Part shown: positions 39,580 to 50,266 of the stretch, piece by piece
Layout of the letters: every line of letters starts with the position of its first letter
How positions within the stretch are numbered: the first letter of the stretch is position 1
Assembly (NCBI GenBank): GCA_018399635.1
Contig: JAGYOH010000014.1
Span: 1 to 64,000, forward strand
Direction of reading: 5' to 3'
Source of the DNA: Clostridia bacterium
GTDB taxonomy: Bacteria > Bacillota > Clostridia > Peptostreptococcales > Acidaminobacteraceae
DNA: 64,000 nucleotides
Program-made: the position numbers and the translations under genes
The notes under the pieces: model-generated
The model's database searches: none
The model's input: the letters and a program-made list of their open reading frames with translations, nothing else
Told to the model about the DNA's origin: nothing

Positions 39580-39756
39580 GTGTGTGAAACTGTGCGATGA
39601 TGCAGAAGGTTACCAGGCGAAATGGAGAACTTTTGCGGAGTATGTCTACTCACGAAGTGGGCGATGAGGGCTGAATTAATTTAAAAACGACCAGGGAACA
39701 CCAGGGTTAGTTTACGCCCCATCGTATGAAATCATGCGATGATAGGAGGTAAAAAA
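39580..39756 (+). promoter_or_regulatory. S10 operon 5' leader
   Basis: About 175 untranslated bases. TGCGATGAT occurs twice (39593-39601 and 39735-39743); the second copy lies just before the Shine-Dalgarno AGGAGG (39744-39749). CATCG (39720-39724) can pair with CGATG (39737-39741) to form a hairpin next to the site, and also with the first copy. In E. coli L4 controls this leader; here only the potential for alternative folds is seen. Confidence 0.45.
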
Positions 39757-40068
39757 ATGGCAGGTTTACAAAAAATCAGGTTGGTACTCAAGTCTTATGA
39801 TCATCAAGTGCTCGATGCATCCGCCGCTAAAATCGTTGAGAGTGTGAAGCGGACAGGTTCAGAGGTTTCGGGACCCGTACCCCTTCCCACCAAGAAAGAA
39901 ATCGTGACGATTCTGAGAGCGGTTCACAAGTACAAGGACTCAAGAGAGCAGTTTGAAAGAAGAACCCACAAGCGTTTGATTGATATCCTCAATCCGACCA
40001 AAGAAACCAGCGATGCGCTCAAGCGTCTCGATCTACCCGCTGGCGTACACATTGAAATCAAGTTGTAA
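39757..40068 (+). CDS. rpsJ: 30S ribosomal protein S10
   Basis: Head protein of the small subunit, also NusE in antitermination. The 103 residues run [19 protein letters not shown] to [10 protein letters not shown], the normal length and ends. ATG 39757 is seven bases after AGGAGG. First gene of the S10-spc-alpha cluster. Confidence 0.97.
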   Translation: MAGLQKIRLVLKSYDHQVLDASAAKIVESVKRTGSEVSGPVPLPTKKEIVTILRAVHKYKDSREQFERRTHKRLIDILNPTKETSDALKRLDLPAGVHIEIKL

Positions 40069-40154
40069 GCGACTAAGTATGAGTTCAAATAGATCTCAGA
40101 TTTTAGGATGATTGCATAGGGCAATCCGCTGTAAGATTATTGGGAGGTGCAGGA

Positions 40155-40784
40155 ATGTTAGGAATCTTAGGAAAAAAGATCGGCATGACCCAGGTTTTCG
40201 ACGAAAACGGGAAATTCATGGCTGTCAGTGTGATTGAAGCGGGACCCATGTTCGTCACACAAATCAAGACCGAAGCCACCGATGGCTACAACGCCATCCA
40301 GGTCGCCTTCGAGGACAAAAAAGAGTCCAGAGGAATCAAGCCTGAGAAAGGCCATTTCGAAAAATCGGGAGTGTCCCTCAAGAAACATCTGGCTGAGTTC
40401 AGAGTAGACGACCCCGAGACTTTCACTCTGGGTCAGGAAATCAAGGTGGATATTTTTGAAGCGGGTGCTCAGATCGATGTCAGCGGCGTCTCAAAGGGAA
40501 AGGGAACAGCAGGAGCCATCAAGAGATGGAACCAGTCCAGAGGACCTGAAACCCACGGCTCAAAATACCATAGAGGGGCCGGATCTCTGGGTTCTTCAGC
40601 CTACCCGGCGCGAGTCATCAAGGGAACCCACATGGCGGGCCGCATGGGCAACGAAAAAGTGACGGTTCAGAACGTGGAAGTTGTTAGGGTTGATGTACAA
40701 AAGAATTTGCTTTTGGTAAAAGGTGGAACACCAGGCCCCAAGGGTGGAATTCTGACCATCAAAAAAACTGTTAAGAATAAATAA
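40155..40784 (+). CDS. rplC: 50S ribosomal protein L3
   Basis: Near the peptidyl transferase centre. The 209 residues start MLGILGKKIGMTQVF and carry the long central loop with HGSKYHRGAGSLG (about 141-153), where the methylated Gln of E. coli lies. ATG 40155 follows GGGAGGTGCAG. rplD follows after 24 bases. Confidence 0.97.
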   Translation: MLGILGKKIGMTQVFDENGKFMAVSVIEAGPMFVTQIKTEATDGYNAIQVAFEDKKESRGIKPEKGHFEKSGVSLKKHLAEFRVDDPETFTLGQEIKVDIFEAGAQIDVSGVSKGKGTAGAIKRWNQSRGPETHGSKYHRGAGSLGSSAYPARVIKGTHMAGRMGNEKVTVQNVEVVRVDVQKNLLLVKGGTPGPKGGILTIKKTVKNK

Positions 40785-40808
40785 CAGCTGATGAAAGGAG
40801 GAATGACG

Positions 40809-41432
40809 ATGCCTAAGTTTCGTGTATATAACCTTTCAGGTGAAGGTGTAGAAGAGATCGAATTAAGTGAAAAGGTGTTCGGGATCGAGCCTAATATACC
40901 TGTGATGCATGATGTAGTAAGAAATATTCTGGCCAACAATCGCCAGGGAACGCAATCCGCCAAAACAAGAGCCGAGGTCAGAGGTGGCGGCAAGAAGCCT
41001 TTTAGACAAAAGGGAACCGGTCGTGCGCGACAGGGGACCATCAGAGCACCTCATTACAAGGGAGGCGGCATTGTATTTGCGCCAAAGCCAAGGACCTACG
41101 GTTACAAGATTTCCAAAAAAGCCAGAAAACTGGCCATGCGATCCGCCCTGAGCGGGAAGGTCCTGGACCAGGAAATGAAAATCGTCAATGATTTCACCCT
41201 TGATGAAATCAAAACGAAAAATGTAATCGCTATCCTCAAGGCTCTCGAAGCCCAGGGAAAAGCGCTGATCGTCACCGCAGGCAAAGAAGACAAGGTGATA
41301 TTGTCCGCCAGAAATATTCCCGGCGTTCAAACGACCTTTGTCGATACTCTGAATGTGTACGATGTGCTCAATCATGAGTATCTGATTCTTACCTTGGATG
41401 CGGTCAAGAAAATCGAGGAGGTGTACGCATAA
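40809..41432 (+). CDS. rplD: 50S ribosomal protein L4
   Basis: Lines the exit tunnel; in E. coli it also represses the S10 operon. The 207 residues include the tunnel loop [18 protein letters not shown] (about 60-77), where macrolide-resistance changes occur in other species. ATG 40809 is seven bases after AAAGGAGG, better than ATGs at 40791 and 40803. Its TAA overlaps the rplW ATG by one base. Confidence 0.96.
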   Translation: MPKFRVYNLSGEGVEEIELSEKVFGIEPNIPVMHDVVRNILANNRQGTQSAKTRAEVRGGGKKPFRQKGTGRARQGTIRAPHYKGGGIVFAPKPRTYGYKISKKARKLAMRSALSGKVLDQEMKIVNDFTLDEIKTKNVIAILKALEAQGKALIVTAGKEDKVILSARNIPGVQTTFVDTLNVYDVLNHEYLILTLDAVKKIEEVYA

Positions 41433-41722
41433 TGAAAACGCCTTACGATGTCATTATCGCCCCCATTGTTACCGAGACGAGTGTGGACCGTACTGCTGAG
41501 AAGAAGTATACGTTCAAGGTCGCCCGGGGAGCGAATAAGGTAGAAATCAAGCAAGCCATTGAAAAAATATTCGATGTGAAGGTTTTGAATGTCAACACCA
41601 TGACGGTGAAGGGCAAGAAGAAACGACAAGGTAAGTTCGTAGGACTAAGACCGACCTGGAAGAAGGCAATCGTTCAGCTTTCTGAAGACAGCAAAGAGAT
41701 CAAATTCTTCGAGGGCATGTAA
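41432..41722 (+). CDS. rplW: 50S ribosomal protein L23
   Basis: Sits at the tunnel exit and docks SRP and trigger factor. The 96 residues include [20 protein letters not shown] at the start and [21 protein letters not shown] 41432 overlaps the rplD stop (TAATG), so the two are translationally coupled; the Shine-Dalgarno GAGGTG is in the rplD end. Confidence 0.96.
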   Translation: MKTPYDVIIAPIVTETSVDRTAEKKYTFKVARGANKVEIKQAIEKIFDVKVLNVNTMTVKGKKKRQGKFVGLRPTWKKAIVQLSEDSKEIKFFEGM

Positions 41723-41747
41723 TCAATAATAAAAGGAGGCTGAAATC

Positions 41748-42581
41748 ATGGGGATCAAGAGTTATAAACCCACTTCTCCCGCGATAAGACACATGACGGT
41801 TTCGACATTTGAAGAAATCACGAAAAAGAAACCGGAAAAGTCTTTGGTAGTTGCCATAAAGAAAAACTCAGGTAGAAACAATTCCGGAAAAATCACCGTG
41901 AGACATCGCGGTGGCGGCAGCAAGATCCAATATCGGATCATTGACTTCAAAAGAAATAAAGATGATGTGCCTGCTAAAGTAGCGGCCATTGAATACGATC
42001 CCAACCGAAGTGCCAATATCGCGCTGCTCCATTATGCCGATGGTGAAAAGCGGTATATTCTGGCACCGAACAAGATCAAGGTCGGAGATGTCATTTACTC
42101 CGGCGAAAAATCCGACATCAAGGTCGGCAACGCCCTGCCCCTGGGGAAAATCCCGGTAGGCACCATGATTCACAACCTGGAGCTCAAGCCCGGCAAGGGC
42201 GGACAATTGGTCCGTTCGGCAGGGAATTCCGCCCAGCTCATGGCCAAGGAAGGCAATTACGCTCAGGTGAAGCTGCCCTCGGGTGAAGTGCGCATGGTGC
42301 GAATCGAATGCCGTGCCACCATCGGACAGGTCGGCAACCTGGACCATGAAAATATCTCCATCGGCAAGGCCGGAAAGAAACGACACATGGGTATCAGACC
42401 CACGGTCAGAGGTTCTGTCATGAACCCCAACGACCATCCCCACGGTGGTGGTGAAGGTCGGGCGCCGATCGGTCGTCCCTCTCCAGTAACTCCCTGGGGC
42501 AAACCGGCACTTGGCTACAAGACCAGAAAGAAAAACAAGGCATCTGATAAATACATCGTCAGATCACGCAAGAAAAAATAG
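41748..42581 (+). CDS. rplB: 50S ribosomal protein L2
   Basis: Needed for subunit joining and peptide bond formation. The 277 residues include the highly conserved [18 protein letters not shown] region (about 43-60) and [18 protein letters not shown] (about 225-242) with the essential His. ATG 41748 follows AAAGGAGGCTG. Confidence 0.97.
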   Translation: MGIKSYKPTSPAIRHMTVSTFEEITKKKPEKSLVVAIKKNSGRNNSGKITVRHRGGGSKIQYRIIDFKRNKDDVPAKVAAIEYDPNRSANIALLHYADGEKRYILAPNKIKVGDVIYSGEKSDIKVGNALPLGKIPVGTMIHNLELKPGKGGQLVRSAGNSAQLMAKEGNYAQVKLPSGEVRMVRIECRATIGQVGNLDHENISIGKAGKKRHMGIRPTVRGSVMNPNDHPHGGGEGRAPIGRPSPVTPWGKPALGYKTRKKNKASDKYIVRSRKKK

Positions 42582-42607
42582 TAAATTTCGAAAGGAGGAC
42601 GATTTAA

Positions 42608-42886
42608 GTGGGAAGATCTCTTAAAAAAGGACCTTTTGTTCACCAGGGTTTGCTCAAGAAGGTTGAGAGCATGAACAGTTCCGGAGAGAAAAGAGTCATC
42701 AAGACCTGGTCAAGAGCTTCAACTATTTTTCCTCAAATGGTTGGACATACCATCGCAGTCTACGACGGCAGGAAGCATATCCCGGTTTACGTCACCGAGG
42801 ATATGATCGGACATAAATTAGGGGAATTTTCACCAACTAGGACCTTTCGATCTCATGCTGGCGACAAGTCAAGCAAGGTCAGATAA
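42608..42886 (+). CDS. rpsS: 30S ribosomal protein S19
   Basis: Head protein next to S13. The 92 residues start [20 protein letters not shown] and end with [22 protein letters not shown] 42608 is nine bases after AAAGGAGG. Confidence 0.97.
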   Translation: MGRSLKKGPFVHQGLLKKVESMNSSGEKRVIKTWSRASTIFPQMVGHTIAVYDGRKHIPVYVTEDMIGHKLGEFSPTRTFRSHAGDKSSKVR

Positions 42887-42921
42887 AGATAGTTGGAGAT
42901 CAACTGAAAGGAGGCTACAAA

Positions 42922-43257
42922 ATGCAAGCTAAAGCTGTAGCGAAATACGTCAGAGTTTCCCCCAGAAAAATGAAGCCGATTGCAGATCTGGTCAGGGGAA
43001 AGAGTGTGAGTGAAGCAAAAGCGATATTAAAGTTTACACCCAATAAAGGTGCGGATATATTTCTCAAGGTTCTGGGTTCAGCCGTTGCCAACGCAGAAAA
43101 CAACCACGGAATGGACCAGGAGAAATTGATTGTAACCGATATCTACGCGAATCAAGGCCCCACTATGAAGCGTTGGAAGGCCGGTTCAATGGGTAGAGCC
43201 AACCCCATCAAACACAGAACCAGTCACGTCGGCGTTGTTGTGGCTGAAAAAGAGTAA
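42922..43257 (+). CDS. rplV: 50S ribosomal protein L22
   Basis: Tunnel-wall protein. The 111 residues include AKYVRVSPRKMKPIADLVRG (about 7-26) and the tunnel hairpin MKRWKAGSMGRANPIKHRTSH. ATG 42922 follows AAAGGAGGC. rpsC starts 15 bases after the stop. Confidence 0.97.
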   Translation: MQAKAVAKYVRVSPRKMKPIADLVRGKSVSEAKAILKFTPNKGADIFLKVLGSAVANAENNHGMDQEKLIVTDIYANQGPTMKRWKAGSMGRANPIKHRTSHVGVVVAEKE

Positions 43258-43272
43258 AGGAGGGAACGTTGA

Positions 43273-44031
43273 ATGGGTCAAAAAGTAAGCCCCCACGGGT
43301 TAAGAGTCGGGATCATCAAGGACTGGGATTCGAAATGGTATGCCGATAAAAAAGATTTTCCGACACTGCTCAAAGAAGATTACGATATCCGAGAGTATAT
43401 CAAGAAAAAATACTTTACATCTGGCATCGCCAGAGTCTATGTGGATAGAACTGCCAACAATCGCGTTTTCGTCAACATTTTCACGGCCAAGCCGGGTATG
43501 ATCGTCGGAAAAGGTGGCGAGAACATCAAAGCCATTCGAGAAGATCTTGAGAAAATCACCAAGAAAAACATTCACATTGATATTTCTGAGGTGAGAAATC
43601 CTGACCTGGATGCCCAGATTGTCGCTGAGAGTGTCGCCTTCGGCCTGGAAAGAAGGATTTCTTTCAGAAGAGCCATGAAGCAGGCGATCCAGAGAACCAT
43701 GCGCGCCGGTGCCAAAGGGGTCAAAATCGGTGTAGCAGGAAGACTTGGCGGCGCTGACATGGCGAGAACCGAAACCTACTCGGAGGGCAACGTGCCATTG
43801 TCAACCCTAAGAGCCGATATCTCCTATGGTTTCGCTGAAGCGGATACCACTTATGGAAAAATCGGCATCAAGGTGTGGATGAACAACGGCGAGGTACTTT
43901 CCAAGCCGGGACAGGGCAAGGTCCTCAACCGGTTGGCGGCCAGAAAGCCCGGGGACAAGCGTCCGCCAAGAGACCGCAAACCCAAACGAAACACCAACGC
44001 CCCGAACAATAAAAGAACCAACCAACGATAA
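43273..44031 (+). CDS. rpsC: 30S ribosomal protein S3
   Basis: Forms the mRNA entry channel with S4 and S5. The 252 residues begin [20 protein letters not shown] and have the KH motif [18 protein letters not shown] (about 76-93). The C-terminal 35 residues are a basic tail ([18 protein letters not shown]...), somewhat longer than average. ATG 43273 follows AAAGGAGGG. Confidence 0.97.
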   Translation: MGQKVSPHGLRVGIIKDWDSKWYADKKDFPTLLKEDYDIREYIKKKYFTSGIARVYVDRTANNRVFVNIFTAKPGMIVGKGGENIKAIREDLEKITKKNIHIDISEVRNPDLDAQIVAESVAFGLERRISFRRAMKQAIQRTMRAGAKGVKIGVAGRLGGADMARTETYSEGNVPLSTLRADISYGFAEADTTYGKIGIKVWMNNGEVLSKPGQGKVLNRLAARKPGDKRPPRDRKPKRNTNAPNNKRTNQR

Positions 44032-44054
44032 TATTGCAGGAAGGAGGCAAAACC

Positions 44055-44498
44055 ATGTTAATGCCTAAAAGAACAAAACATCGTAGAGTCCATCGCGGCC
44101 GGATGAAGGGCCAAGCGCAAAAAGGCAATACGGTGACCTATGGAGAATACGGACTGGCTGCTATGGAGCCTGCATGGATTACATCCAATCAAATTGAAGC
44201 GGCAAGGATCGCAATCAATAGAAGAATCAAAAGAGGGGGTAAAGTCTGGATTAAAATATTCCCTCACAAGTCAGTAACACAGAAACCTGCGGAAACTCGG
44301 ATGGGTGCCGGTAAAGGTTCCCCGGAATACTGGGTGGCGGTAGTAAAACCTGGTCGTGTGATGTTCGAAATGTCCGGGGTTTCAGAGGAAGTTGCTCGAG
44401 AAGCGATGAGATTGGCTGCGAACAAATTACCGATCAAGTGTAAATTCGTCAAACGAGATGAATTGGTGGATAAAGGCGGTGAATCTGATGAAAGCTAA
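44055..44498 (+). CDS. rplP: 50S ribosomal protein L16
   Basis: Contacts A-site tRNA. The 147 residues start [19 protein letters not shown] and include [24 protein letters not shown] 44055 follows AAGGAGGC; ATG 44061 is an alternative. Its end overlaps rpmC by 11 bases. Confidence 0.97.
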   Translation: MLMPKRTKHRRVHRGRMKGQAQKGNTVTYGEYGLAAMEPAWITSNQIEAARIAINRRIKRGGKVWIKIFPHKSVTQKPAETRMGAGKGSPEYWVAVVKPGRVMFEMSGVSEEVAREAMRLAANKLPIKCKFVKRDELVDKGGESDES

Positions 44499-44682
44499 GG
44501 AACTCAGAGATATGACAGGCAATGAACTGAATACTAAATTATTGGATTTGAAAAACGAGCTTTTTAATCTAAGATTCCAACTGGCTACGGGACAACTTGA
44601 CAACACCAGTAAAATCAGACTGGTAAAAAAGGACATTGCCCGTGTTAAAACGGTTTTAAGGGATATGGAGTTAGAAGCTTAA
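44488..44682 (+). CDS. rpmC: 50S ribosomal protein L29
   Basis: Small helical protein at the tunnel exit. The 64 residues begin [20 protein letters not shown] and contain [23 protein letters not shown] 44488 overlaps the end of rplP; its Shine-Dalgarno AAGGCGGTG lies in rplP. The longer frame from 44458 is not supported. Confidence 0.96.
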   Translation: MKAKELRDMTGNELNTKLLDLKNELFNLRFQLATGQLDNTSKIRLVKKDIARVKTVLRDMELEA

Positions 44683-44700
44683 GCTAAAGGAGGTTTGGCT

Positions 44701-44958
44701 ATGAGTGAAAGAGGGTTACGAAAAGTCCGAATTGGTCAGGTGGTTTCTGACAAGATGGACAAAACCATTGTTGTAGAGGTGGCTACCACCATCAAGCATC
44801 CGATCTACGGCAAACGCATCAAGAGAACCAAGAAATTCAAAGCCCATGATGAGAGCAACGTCTGTGTCATCGGGGATAAAGTAAAAATAATGGAAACCAG
44901 ACCACTTAGCAAAAGCAAGGGATGGAGACTCGTCGAAGTCATTGAGAAAGCTAAGTAA
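44701..44958 (+). CDS. rpsQ: 30S ribosomal protein S17
   Basis: OB-fold protein binding 16S helices 7 and 11. The 85 residues include [16 protein letters not shown] and [23 protein letters not shown] 44701 is seven bases after AAAGGAGG, better than TTG 44695. Confidence 0.97.
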   Translation: MSERGLRKVRIGQVVSDKMDKTIVVEVATTIKHPIYGKRIKRTKKFKAHDESNVCVIGDKVKIMETRPLSKSKGWRLVEVIEKAK

Positions 44959-44985
44959 GGAAAGGTTGTCAGAGGAGGTAAATCC

Positions 44986-45354
44986 ATGATACAACAGGAA
45001 ACCCGTTTAAGAGTGGCGGACAACTCCGGCGCAAAGGAATTGCTGGTAATCCGCGTCTTAGGTGGTTCAAAAAGGAAATACGGCAATATCGGCGACACGG
45101 TGGTATGTGCAGTCAAAAATGCAACACCCGGCGGTGTTGTCAAAAAAGGCGAGGTCGTCAAAGCGGTGATCGTACGTTCCAAATCAGGCATCAGACGCAA
45201 GGATGGGATCCATCTGGCCTTTGATGACAATGCGGCAGTCATCATCAAAGAGGACCTGAACCCTGTAGGAACCCGTATCTTTGGCCCAGTCGCTCGTGAA
45301 CTTAGGGACAAGAAATTTATGAAGATTGTTTCTTTAGCTCCTGAAGTACTTTAA
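44986..45354 (+). CDS. rplN: 50S ribosomal protein L14
   Basis: Interface protein near bridge B8. The 122 residues start [20 protein letters not shown] and include [18 protein letters not shown]. Length is exactly the family norm. ATG 44986 follows AGAGGAGGTAA. Confidence 0.97.
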   Translation: MIQQETRLRVADNSGAKELLVIRVLGGSKRKYGNIGDTVVCAVKNATPGGVVKKGEVVKAVIVRSKSGIRRKDGIHLAFDDNAAVIIKEDLNPVGTRIFGPVARELRDKKFMKIVSLAPEVL

Positions 45355-45370
45355 TAGGAGGTGTCAAAAA

Positions 45371-45682
45371 GTGGATATAAAAAAAGGTGATACGGTCATC
45401 GTCATCTCCGGAAAAGACCGGGGCAAGAAGGGCAAGGTCCTTCAGATCAACAGAGCCGACAACCGGGTGATCGTTGAAGGTGTCAACATGGTAACCAAGC
45501 ATCAGAAGCCCACTCAAAAGGTACAGCAGGGCGGCATCATTCATCAGGAAGCACCTGTGCATGTTTCCAACGTGATGTACTATGATTCCAAGGTGAAAAA
45601 AGGCACGAGAATCAGGCACCAGATTTTAGAGAACGGCAAAAAAGTAAGAGTCTCCGTTAAAAGTGGAGAAACAATAGACTAA
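45371..45682 (+). CDS. rplX: 50S ribosomal protein L24
   Basis: Early assembly protein. The 103 residues carry the KOW motif KGDTVIVISGKDRGKKGKVL (about 5-24). GTG 45371 follows GGAGGTGTC. Confidence 0.97.
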   Translation: MDIKKGDTVIVISGKDRGKKGKVLQINRADNRVIVEGVNMVTKHQKPTQKVQQGGIIHQEAPVHVSNVMYYDSKVKKGTRIRHQILENGKKVRVSVKSGETID

Positions 45683-45710
45683 TCCTTACTTTGAAAGGAG
45701 GTAAATCAAG

Positions 45711-46250
45711 TTGGCCAGACTTAAGGAAAAATACAATAACGAAATCAAAAAAGCGTTGATTGATAAATTTCAGTATGCCAGTTCCATGCAAGCCCCCCGG
45801 TTTGAAAAAATCGTGATCAACATGGGTCTTGGTGAAGGAAAAGAAAACACGAAATACTTGCAAAGCGCCGTAGAGGAGCTTGCGTTGATCACGGGGCAGA
45901 AGCCGATCGTGACCAAGGCGAAAAAATCAGTCGCTAACTTCAAGGTTCGAGAAGGAATGAGCGTAGGTGCAAAGGTGACCTTGAGAGGGGAAAGAATGTA
46001 CGAGTTCTTCGACAGATTCGTTTCCATCGCCCTTCCTCGAGTGCGTGACTTCAGAGGAGTGAATGCCAATTCCTTTGATGGCAGAGGCAATTTTTCGATC
46101 GGCGTCAAAGAACAGCTGATATTCCCTGAAATTGAATATGACAAGGTTGACGCGGTCAGGGGAATGGATGTGACCATCGTAACCACGGCAAAGACCGATG
46201 AGGAATCTCGGGAACTGCTAAGATTGATGGGAATGCCATTCAGTAAATAA
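45711..46250 (+). CDS. rplE: 50S ribosomal protein L5
   Basis: Binds 5S rRNA and the P-site tRNA elbow. The 179 residues include [20 protein letters not shown] and [23 protein letters not shown] 45711 follows AAAGGAGGTAAATC; no ATG or GTG lies near. Confidence 0.97.
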   Translation: MARLKEKYNNEIKKALIDKFQYASSMQAPRFEKIVINMGLGEGKENTKYLQSAVEELALITGQKPIVTKAKKSVANFKVREGMSVGAKVTLRGERMYEFFDRFVSIALPRVRDFRGVNANSFDGRGNFSIGVKEQLIFPEIEYDKVDAVRGMDVTIVTTAKTDEESRELLRLMGMPFSK

Positions 46251-46264
46251 AAGGAGGGTGTGCT

Positions 46265-46450
46265 GTGGCTAAAAAGGCTTTAAAGATAAAACAATCTCGA
46301 GAGCAGAAGTATTCGACCAGAGAGTATAATCGATGCTCGATCTGTGGAAGACCCCATGCGTATTTAAGAAAATACGGCGTCTGCAGAATTTGCTTCAGAG
46401 AACTAGCTTATAAAGGCGAAATACCAGGAGTGAGAAAGGCAAGCTGGTAA
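46265..46450 (+). CDS. rpsN: 30S ribosomal protein S14, zinc type
   Basis: The 61-residue short form with a zinc site, [20 protein letters not shown] (about 24-43): two CxxC pairs. This form is typical of Bacillota. GTG 46265 follows AAAGGAGGGTG. Confidence 0.97.
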   Translation: MAKKALKIKQSREQKYSTREYNRCSICGRPHAYLRKYGVCRICFRELAYKGEIPGVRKASW

Positions 46451-46472
46451 AGTTTGAAAGGAGGTTATAACC

Positions 46473-46871
46473 ATGATGATAACAGATCCTATCGCAGATA
46501 TGTTAACTCGTATCAGAAATGCGAACAGCGTTAAACATAAAAGCGTAGAAATACCTGCTTCTAACATGAAGACTAAAATCGCCCAGATTCTTTTGGATGA
46601 GGGATTCATCAAGAACTTTGAAGTCCAGAAAGACAACAAGCAGGGTATTGTTAAAATCGAACTGAAGTACGGTGCTAACAATGAAAAAGTAATCAGCGGA
46701 TTGAAAAGAATTTCAAAACCGGGCCTGAGAGTATACGTGAAAAACACAGAGGTGCCTCGTGTTCTTGGCGGACTTGGTATTGCAATCATTTCAACGTCTG
46801 AAGGTATCATGTCAGACAAAGAAGCAAGAAAAAAAGGCGTAGGTGGCGAAGTACTTTGCTACGTATGGTAA
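46473..46871 (+). CDS. rpsH: 30S ribosomal protein S8
   Basis: Central-domain binder; in E. coli it also represses the spc operon. The 132 residues include [14 protein letters not shown] near the start and the C-terminal [23 protein letters not shown] 46473 is eight bases after GGAGG; ATG 46476 is possible. Confidence 0.97.
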   Translation: MMITDPIADMLTRIRNANSVKHKSVEIPASNMKTKIAQILLDEGFIKNFEVQKDNKQGIVKIELKYGANNEKVISGLKRISKPGLRVYVKNTEVPRVLGGLGIAIISTSEGIMSDKEARKKGVGGEVLCYVW

Positions 46872-46892
46872 ACAGGCTTAGGAGGTGTAATG

Positions 46893-47432
46893 ATGTCTAG
46901 AATAGGAAAACTTCCGATAGATGTCCCCCAGGGTGTTGAAATTACAATCGACAAGGACAACCTTGTTTCAGTAAAAGGCCCCCTCGGCACATTGAGTGAA
47001 AAGATCGACAAGAACATCAAGGTCGCTCTTGAAGATAATCAAATTGTGGTGACCCGTCCCAATGATCTGAAGGTGAACCGATCCATGCACGGATTGTATC
47101 GATCGCTCATCGCCAACATGGTTGAAGGGGTCACAAAGGGATATGCGAAGAAATTGGAAATCGTTGGTGTCGGATACCGTGCCACGAAAAAAGGCAGTGA
47201 CCTGGATCTTCAATTAGGGTTTTCACACCCTGTAGTCATGACGGATCCCGAAGGAATCACCACAGAGGTTCCGGTTCAGACCGAAATCATCATCAAGGGA
47301 ATCGACAAGCAGATGGTAGGCAATTATGCGGCGAAAATCAGAGACTTGAGAAAGCCTGAGCCCTATAAGGGCAAGGGCGTAAGATATGCTGGCGAACATG
47401 TACGAAGAAAAGAAGGAAAAGCTGGTAAGTAG
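46893..47432 (+). CDS. rplF: 50S ribosomal protein L6
   Basis: Two-domain protein near the factor-binding site. The 179 residues start [20 protein letters not shown] and end with [20 protein letters not shown] plus a short lysine tail. ATG 46893 is seven bases after GGAGG; ATG 46890 is possible. Confidence 0.97.
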   Translation: MSRIGKLPIDVPQGVEITIDKDNLVSVKGPLGTLSEKIDKNIKVALEDNQIVVTRPNDLKVNRSMHGLYRSLIANMVEGVTKGYAKKLEIVGVGYRATKKGSDLDLQLGFSHPVVMTDPEGITTEVPVQTEIIIKGIDKQMVGNYAAKIRDLRKPEPYKGKGVRYAGEHVRRKEGKAGK

Positions 47433-47446
47433 GAAGGAGTGACAAC

Positions 47447-47815
47447 ATGATCAATAAGATCGGCAAGAATAAAAGCAGACAATCCCGTCAGAAACGTGTC
47501 CGGGGAAAAATATCTGGAACTCCTGATCGTCCTAGACTGAATGTGTACAGAAGCAACAGCAATATCTATGCACAAATCATCGATGACGTCAACGGAAACA
47601 CCTTGGTTTGCGCTTCATCCCTGGACAAGGAACTTGAGGGCAAATTTGCCAACGGCAGCAACAAGGAAGCCGCCAGGTTCGTAGGAGAACTCGTCGCCAA
47701 AAAAGCGATTGATAAAGGTCTTTCCCAGGTGGTCTTTGACCGGGGTGGCTACCTCTATCACGGCAGAGTCAAAGAACTGGCCGATGGCGCCAGAGAAGCA
47801 GGACTGAAATTCTAA
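47447..47815 (+). CDS. rplR: 50S ribosomal protein L18
   Basis: 5S rRNA binder. The 122 residues include [20 protein letters not shown] and end [20 protein letters not shown]... AGLKF, the family C-terminus. ATG 47447 follows GGAAGGAGTGAC. Confidence 0.97.
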   Translation: MINKIGKNKSRQSRQKRVRGKISGTPDRPRLNVYRSNSNIYAQIIDDVNGNTLVCASSLDKELEGKFANGSNKEAARFVGELVAKKAIDKGLSQVVFDRGGYLYHGRVKELADGAREAGLKF

Positions 47816-47829
47816 GAAGGAGGGATAGA

Positions 47830-48336
47830 ATGGTTCAAAGTAGAATCGATGGATCTAAATTAGATCTTAAAGAAGAAGTAATCAACATCAATCGAGTCAC
47901 CAAGGTTGTCAAGGGCGGCCGAAACTTCAGATTCAGTGCCTTGGTCGTCGTCGGCGACGGCAACGGACATGTAGGCATCGGCAAGGGTAAAGCCCTGGAA
48001 GTTCCTGAAGCGATTCGCAAGGCAATCGAGAATGGCAAAAAGAATTTGATTTATGTGCCTACCTTGGGAACGACCATCCCTCATGACATCAAGGGAAGAT
48101 TCGGTTCTGGCGTGGTGTATCTCATGCCTGCCAAAGAAGGTACGGGTGTTATTGCGGGTGGTCCCGTTCGTGCGGTGCTTGAATTGGCCGGCATCAGAGA
48201 CGTAAGGGCGAAATCATTGGGTTCTAACAACCCGAGAAACGTCGTCAATGCGACGATGGAAGGACTTAAAGGACTTAAAACGGCAGCAGAGGTTGGGAAA
48301 CTTCGCGGCAAGACGGTAAGAGAAATTTTAGGTTAG
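47830..48336 (+). CDS. rpsE: 30S ribosomal protein S5
   Basis: Accuracy and mRNA entry. The 168 residues have the double-stranded RNA-binding-like N-domain with [20 protein letters not shown] (about 19-38), whose loop is the spectinomycin site, and [23 protein letters not shown] 47830 follows AGAAGGAGGG. Confidence 0.97.
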   Translation: MVQSRIDGSKLDLKEEVININRVTKVVKGGRNFRFSALVVVGDGNGHVGIGKGKALEVPEAIRKAIENGKKNLIYVPTLGTTIPHDIKGRFGSGVVYLMPAKEGTGVIAGGPVRAVLELAGIRDVRAKSLGSNNPRNVVNATMEGLKGLKTAAEVGKLRGKTVREILG

Positions 48337-48349
48337 GGGGTCAATAGCC

Positions 48350-48532
48350 TTGGCTAAGACTTTGAAAATCAAAATGATTAAAAGTACGATTGGCACGAAA
48401 CCGGTGCACAAGAAAAACATAGAGGCCTTGGGCTTGAAGAAAATCGGTCAAGTCGTTGTAAAGGCGGACAATCCTCAAATGCGGGGAATGATCGCCAAGG
48501 TCCAACATTTAGTAGAAGTTGAAGAAGTTTAA
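48350..48532 (+). CDS. rpmD: 50S ribosomal protein L30
   Basis: A 60-residue protein, [20 protein letters not shown] then [23 protein letters not shown] 48350 follows TTAGGGGGTC. Located between rpsE and rplO as usual. Confidence 0.96.
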   Translation: MAKTLKIKMIKSTIGTKPVHKKNIEALGLKKIGQVVVKADNPQMRGMIAKVQHLVEVEEV

Positions 48533-48550
48533 AAAGGAGGTGCAAACTCA

Positions 48551-48994
48551 ATGAGACTACATGACTTAAAGCCTGCTGAAGGATCCAGGAAGTCTAAAAA
48601 AAGAGTTGGCCGTGGTACGGGATCTGGCTTGGGAACGACAGCCGGACGAGGAATGAATGGACAGAATTCCCGTTCAGGCGGTGGTGTGAGACCAGGATTT
48701 GAGGGTGGCCAGATGCCGCTTTTCAGAAGGATTCCAAAACGCGGATTCACCAACGCCCGATTTAAAAAGCAGTGGTCCATCGTGAATGTTTCTGACTTGA
48801 ATCAATTCAGAGCAAAAACGAAGGTGACCCCTGAATTGTTGGTAGAAAAAGGATTGGTAAAAAGCCTTAATTATGAAGTGAAAATTCTAGGTGACGGAGA
48901 ACTGACCAAAGAGCTTACAATTTCCGCTCATAAATTTACTCAGTCTGCTAGGGAAAAAATCGAAGCAGCTGGAGGGAAGGTTGAGGTGATTTAA
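48551..48994 (+). CDS. rplO: 50S ribosomal protein L15
   Basis: Late-assembly protein. The 147 residues start [20 protein letters not shown] and carry [22 protein letters not shown] 48551 follows AAAGGAGGTG. The secY start codon directly follows its TAA stop. Confidence 0.97.
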   Translation: MRLHDLKPAEGSRKSKKRVGRGTGSGLGTTAGRGMNGQNSRSGGGVRPGFEGGQMPLFRRIPKRGFTNARFKKQWSIVNVSDLNQFRAKTKVTPELLVEKGLVKSLNYEVKILGDGELTKELTISAHKFTQSAREKIEAAGGKVEVI

Positions 48995-50257
48995 TTGCTT
49001 TCAACACTGAAAAACGCGTGGAAAATACCTGACCTGAAGAAGCGGATTCTCTACACCCTGGCCATGCTCATCATCTTCAGATTAGGTGCCGCGATTCCGG
49101 TGCCCGGAATTGACAAATTGAAGCTGGCGACCCTTTTCACGGCGGACGAAGGACTCATTGGTTTCTTCAACCTCATGTCCGGCGGCGCCTTCAAGAATTT
49201 CACCATCTTCGCCCTGGGGATTTCACCCTACATCACGGCTTCGATCATTGTCAACCTCCTTCAAATCGCGATTCCAAGTTTGGAAGCGATGGCCAAGGAA
49301 GGGGAAGCCGGCAGGAAAAAACTCGCCCAGTTCACGCGATACGGCACGGTCATTCTGGCCCTGATCCAGTCCTTCGGCATCAGTGTCGGTTTCTTCCGGC
49401 AGGCCTTCATCACCTACAATGCACAGTCCGTCGCAATCTCGGTAATCACCTTGACGGCGGGTACGGCCTTTCTGATGTATCTGGGTGAAAAAATCAACGA
49501 AAACGGCATCGGCAATGGCATTTCCCTCTTCATCTTTGCGGGAATCATCGCCGGCATACCGGATGCGACCATCAGAATCGGATCCCGACTGATGGCCGGC
49601 GAATTAGGAATTCTGAGCATACTGGTCTTTTTGATCATCGCTGTCATCGTCATCATGGGTGTCATCTATATCCAGCAAGGTGCCAGAAAAGTACCGGTGC
49701 AATATGCCAAAAGAGTCGTCGGAAGAAAAATGTATGGGGGTCACAACACCCATATTCCATTAAAGGTCAACCAAGCGGGGGTTATTCCGGTCATCTTTGC
49801 GATTTCACTTCTGATGTTCCCCATCACCATCGCCCAGTTCTGGCCGACCTCAGGTTTTTATCTGTGGATATCCGCCTACTTCAATTCAACCACTTTGCTC
49901 TACAACACCCTGAATGCCGTGTTGATCATATTCTTCACCTATTTCTACACTTCCGTCATCTTCAATCCCATGGAAGTATCGGAAAACATGAAGAAGAACG
50001 GCGGCTTTATCCCGGGGATCCGACCGGGTCGGCCGACAACCGAGTATTTGACCCGCACCATGAACCGACTGACCATGGCCGGCGCTGTTTTCCTGGCGGC
50101 GATCGCCACCCTGCCCAATGTCATACTGGCACTTGGTGAGTTGCAGATCTCCTTTGGAGGAACCTCGTTGCTGATTGTTGTCGGTGTGGCTCTTGAAACC
50201 ATGAAACAGATTGAAGCCCAGATGGTCATGAGACATTACCAAGGATTTTTGAAGTAG
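48995..50257 (+). CDS. secY: Preprotein translocase subunit SecY
   Basis: The protein-conducting channel of the Sec pathway. The 420 residues form about ten membrane helices. The plug/helix 2 region FNLMSGGAFKNFTIFALGIS (about 59-78) and the cytoplasmic loop RVVGRKMYGGHNTHIPLKVN are conserved. TTG 48995 is adjacent to the rplO stop (TAATTG), with TGAGGTGAT just upstream inside rplO, so translation is coupled. Partner SecE is at 22646; SecG is not in the window. Confidence 0.97.
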   Translation: MLSTLKNAWKIPDLKKRILYTLAMLIIFRLGAAIPVPGIDKLKLATLFTADEGLIGFFNLMSGGAFKNFTIFALGISPYITASIIVNLLQIAIPSLEAMAKEGEAGRKKLAQFTRYGTVILALIQSFGISVGFFRQAFITYNAQSVAISVITLTAGTAFLMYLGEKINENGIGNGISLFIFAGIIAGIPDATIRIGSRLMAGELGILSILVFLIIAVIVIMGVIYIQQGARKVPVQYAKRVVGRKMYGGHNTHIPLKVNQAGVIPVIFAISLLMFPITIAQFWPTSGFYLWISAYFNSTTLLYNTLNAVLIIFFTYFYTSVIFNPMEVSENMKKNGGFIPGIRPGRPTTEYLTRTMNRLTMAGAVFLAAIATLPNVILALGELQISFGGTSLLIVVGVALETMKQIEAQMVMRHYQGFLK

Positions 50258-50266
50258 AGGTGTAGA

